Part shown: positions 63,519 through 64,000 of the stretch, piece after piece | Position numbering within the stretch: position 1 is the first letter of the stretch | Layout of the letters: the number at the start of each line of letters is the position of its first letter | Assembly (NCBI RefSeq): GCF_036588685.1 | Contig: NC_086374.1 | Span: 22,498,886 to 22,562,885 of the forward strand | Direction: 5' to 3' | Length of the DNA stretch: 64,000 bases | From: Mytilus trossulus | Lineage: Eukaryota > Mollusca > Bivalvia > Mytilida > Mytilidae | Position numbers and translations under genes: made by a program | Notes under the pieces: generated by a model | Database searches by the model: none | Told to the model about the DNA's origin: nothing | Seen by the model: the letters and a program-made list of their open reading frames with translations, nothing else

Positions 63519-64000
63519 TATATTAATAGAATATATTGAACAATATTTGAGTATTGCTGAATGTAATTAATGATTCAACTCAGTCAAAAAGGTTTAAAAG
63601 CTTTAAAGAAGATGCTTTTAAAATAAAAGAAGAATAATTGTACATTTTTTTTTGCATTTAATTGGAATACACATTGAGGTTAATCTTTTTAAAACTTGAG
63701 GGAATGCTTTTACCAATTTTATTCGTAGTTCTAAAGCATTTCTTATACATTGCATTTATTCATGAATTAGATTTCACATCAGCTTGAATGTTTATATTGT
63801 TTGATATTACATTTACTGATAGTGTTTTAAAATAAGTATACCAGTACATACTAGTTTGTATGGCATAACTAATCATATTAAAAATGAAGGTGCATTACAT
63901 TGTACCATTGATATTTTAATAGCATAAAAGTGTATTAACATTGTTATTAAGCTTTAAGTTGTATTACCTTTGATATTAAGCATGAATGTGTATGACCATA
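63519..64000. other. Intergenic, no gene seen
   Basis: AT-rich sequence to the window end without features I can support. Confidence 0.5.

Overview
The window is animal nuclear DNA: AT-rich, with GT-AG introns and single genes spread over 5 to 15 kb between dense dispersed repeats. A bivalve mollusc, most likely a Mytilus-type mussel, fits best. This rests on several interspersed repeat families that I recall as abundant in mussel genomes and on the protein sequences. No bacterial, organellar or viral genes were seen.

Three plus-strand genes can be assembled exon by exon with consistent splice phases. (1) HSPA5 (BiP/GRP78), the ER Hsp70 chaperone, has CDS 5813-9569 in five coding exons. A probable 5' UTR exon ends near 3469, behind a promoter with CCAAT boxes and an ERSE-like element. 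(2) A secreted protein of about 814 residues has CDS 24296-39691 in ten coding exons. It has a signal peptide, three copies of a beta-rich module I do not recognise, one von Willebrand factor A (vWA) domain with an intact metal site, and a second, degenerate vWA domain. (3) PPT2, a lysosomal thioesterase, has CDS 46222-60381 in nine exons and 285 residues, with a recognisable Ser/Asp/His triad.

Upstream of gene 2, at 19040-21062, lie decayed copies of its last two exons. One of them is split by two mobile-element insertions. This looks like the remnant of a tandem duplicate.

The rest is accessory DNA. From 1 to 3.2 kb: a 341-bp foldback and possible minus-strand exons. From 11 to 16.7 kb: tandem remnants, a LINE 3' end split by a nested repeat, a hAT-like element with 8-bp target duplication, and two inverted copies of repeat family A. 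From 17.7 to 18.7 kb: two foldback elements. From 19 to 36 kb: many repeat copies between and inside genes. From 41.9 to 45.8 kb: a TIR-bounded element carrying a mosaic tandem array, then a 2.77-kb element with TTGGCCCAA palindrome arrays at both ends. PPT2 introns hold a 28-copy 46-bp minisatellite, a large repeat with AGCTCACC ends (a second copy lies downstream at 61-62.5 kb) and a tRNA-derived SINE. At 62.9-63.5 kb is a 601-bp element with TA target duplication.

HSPA5 and PPT2 are housekeeping genes of the secretory and lysosomal pathways. The vWA gene encodes a probable extracellular or secreted protein. I see no evidence that the three genes form a functional cluster.
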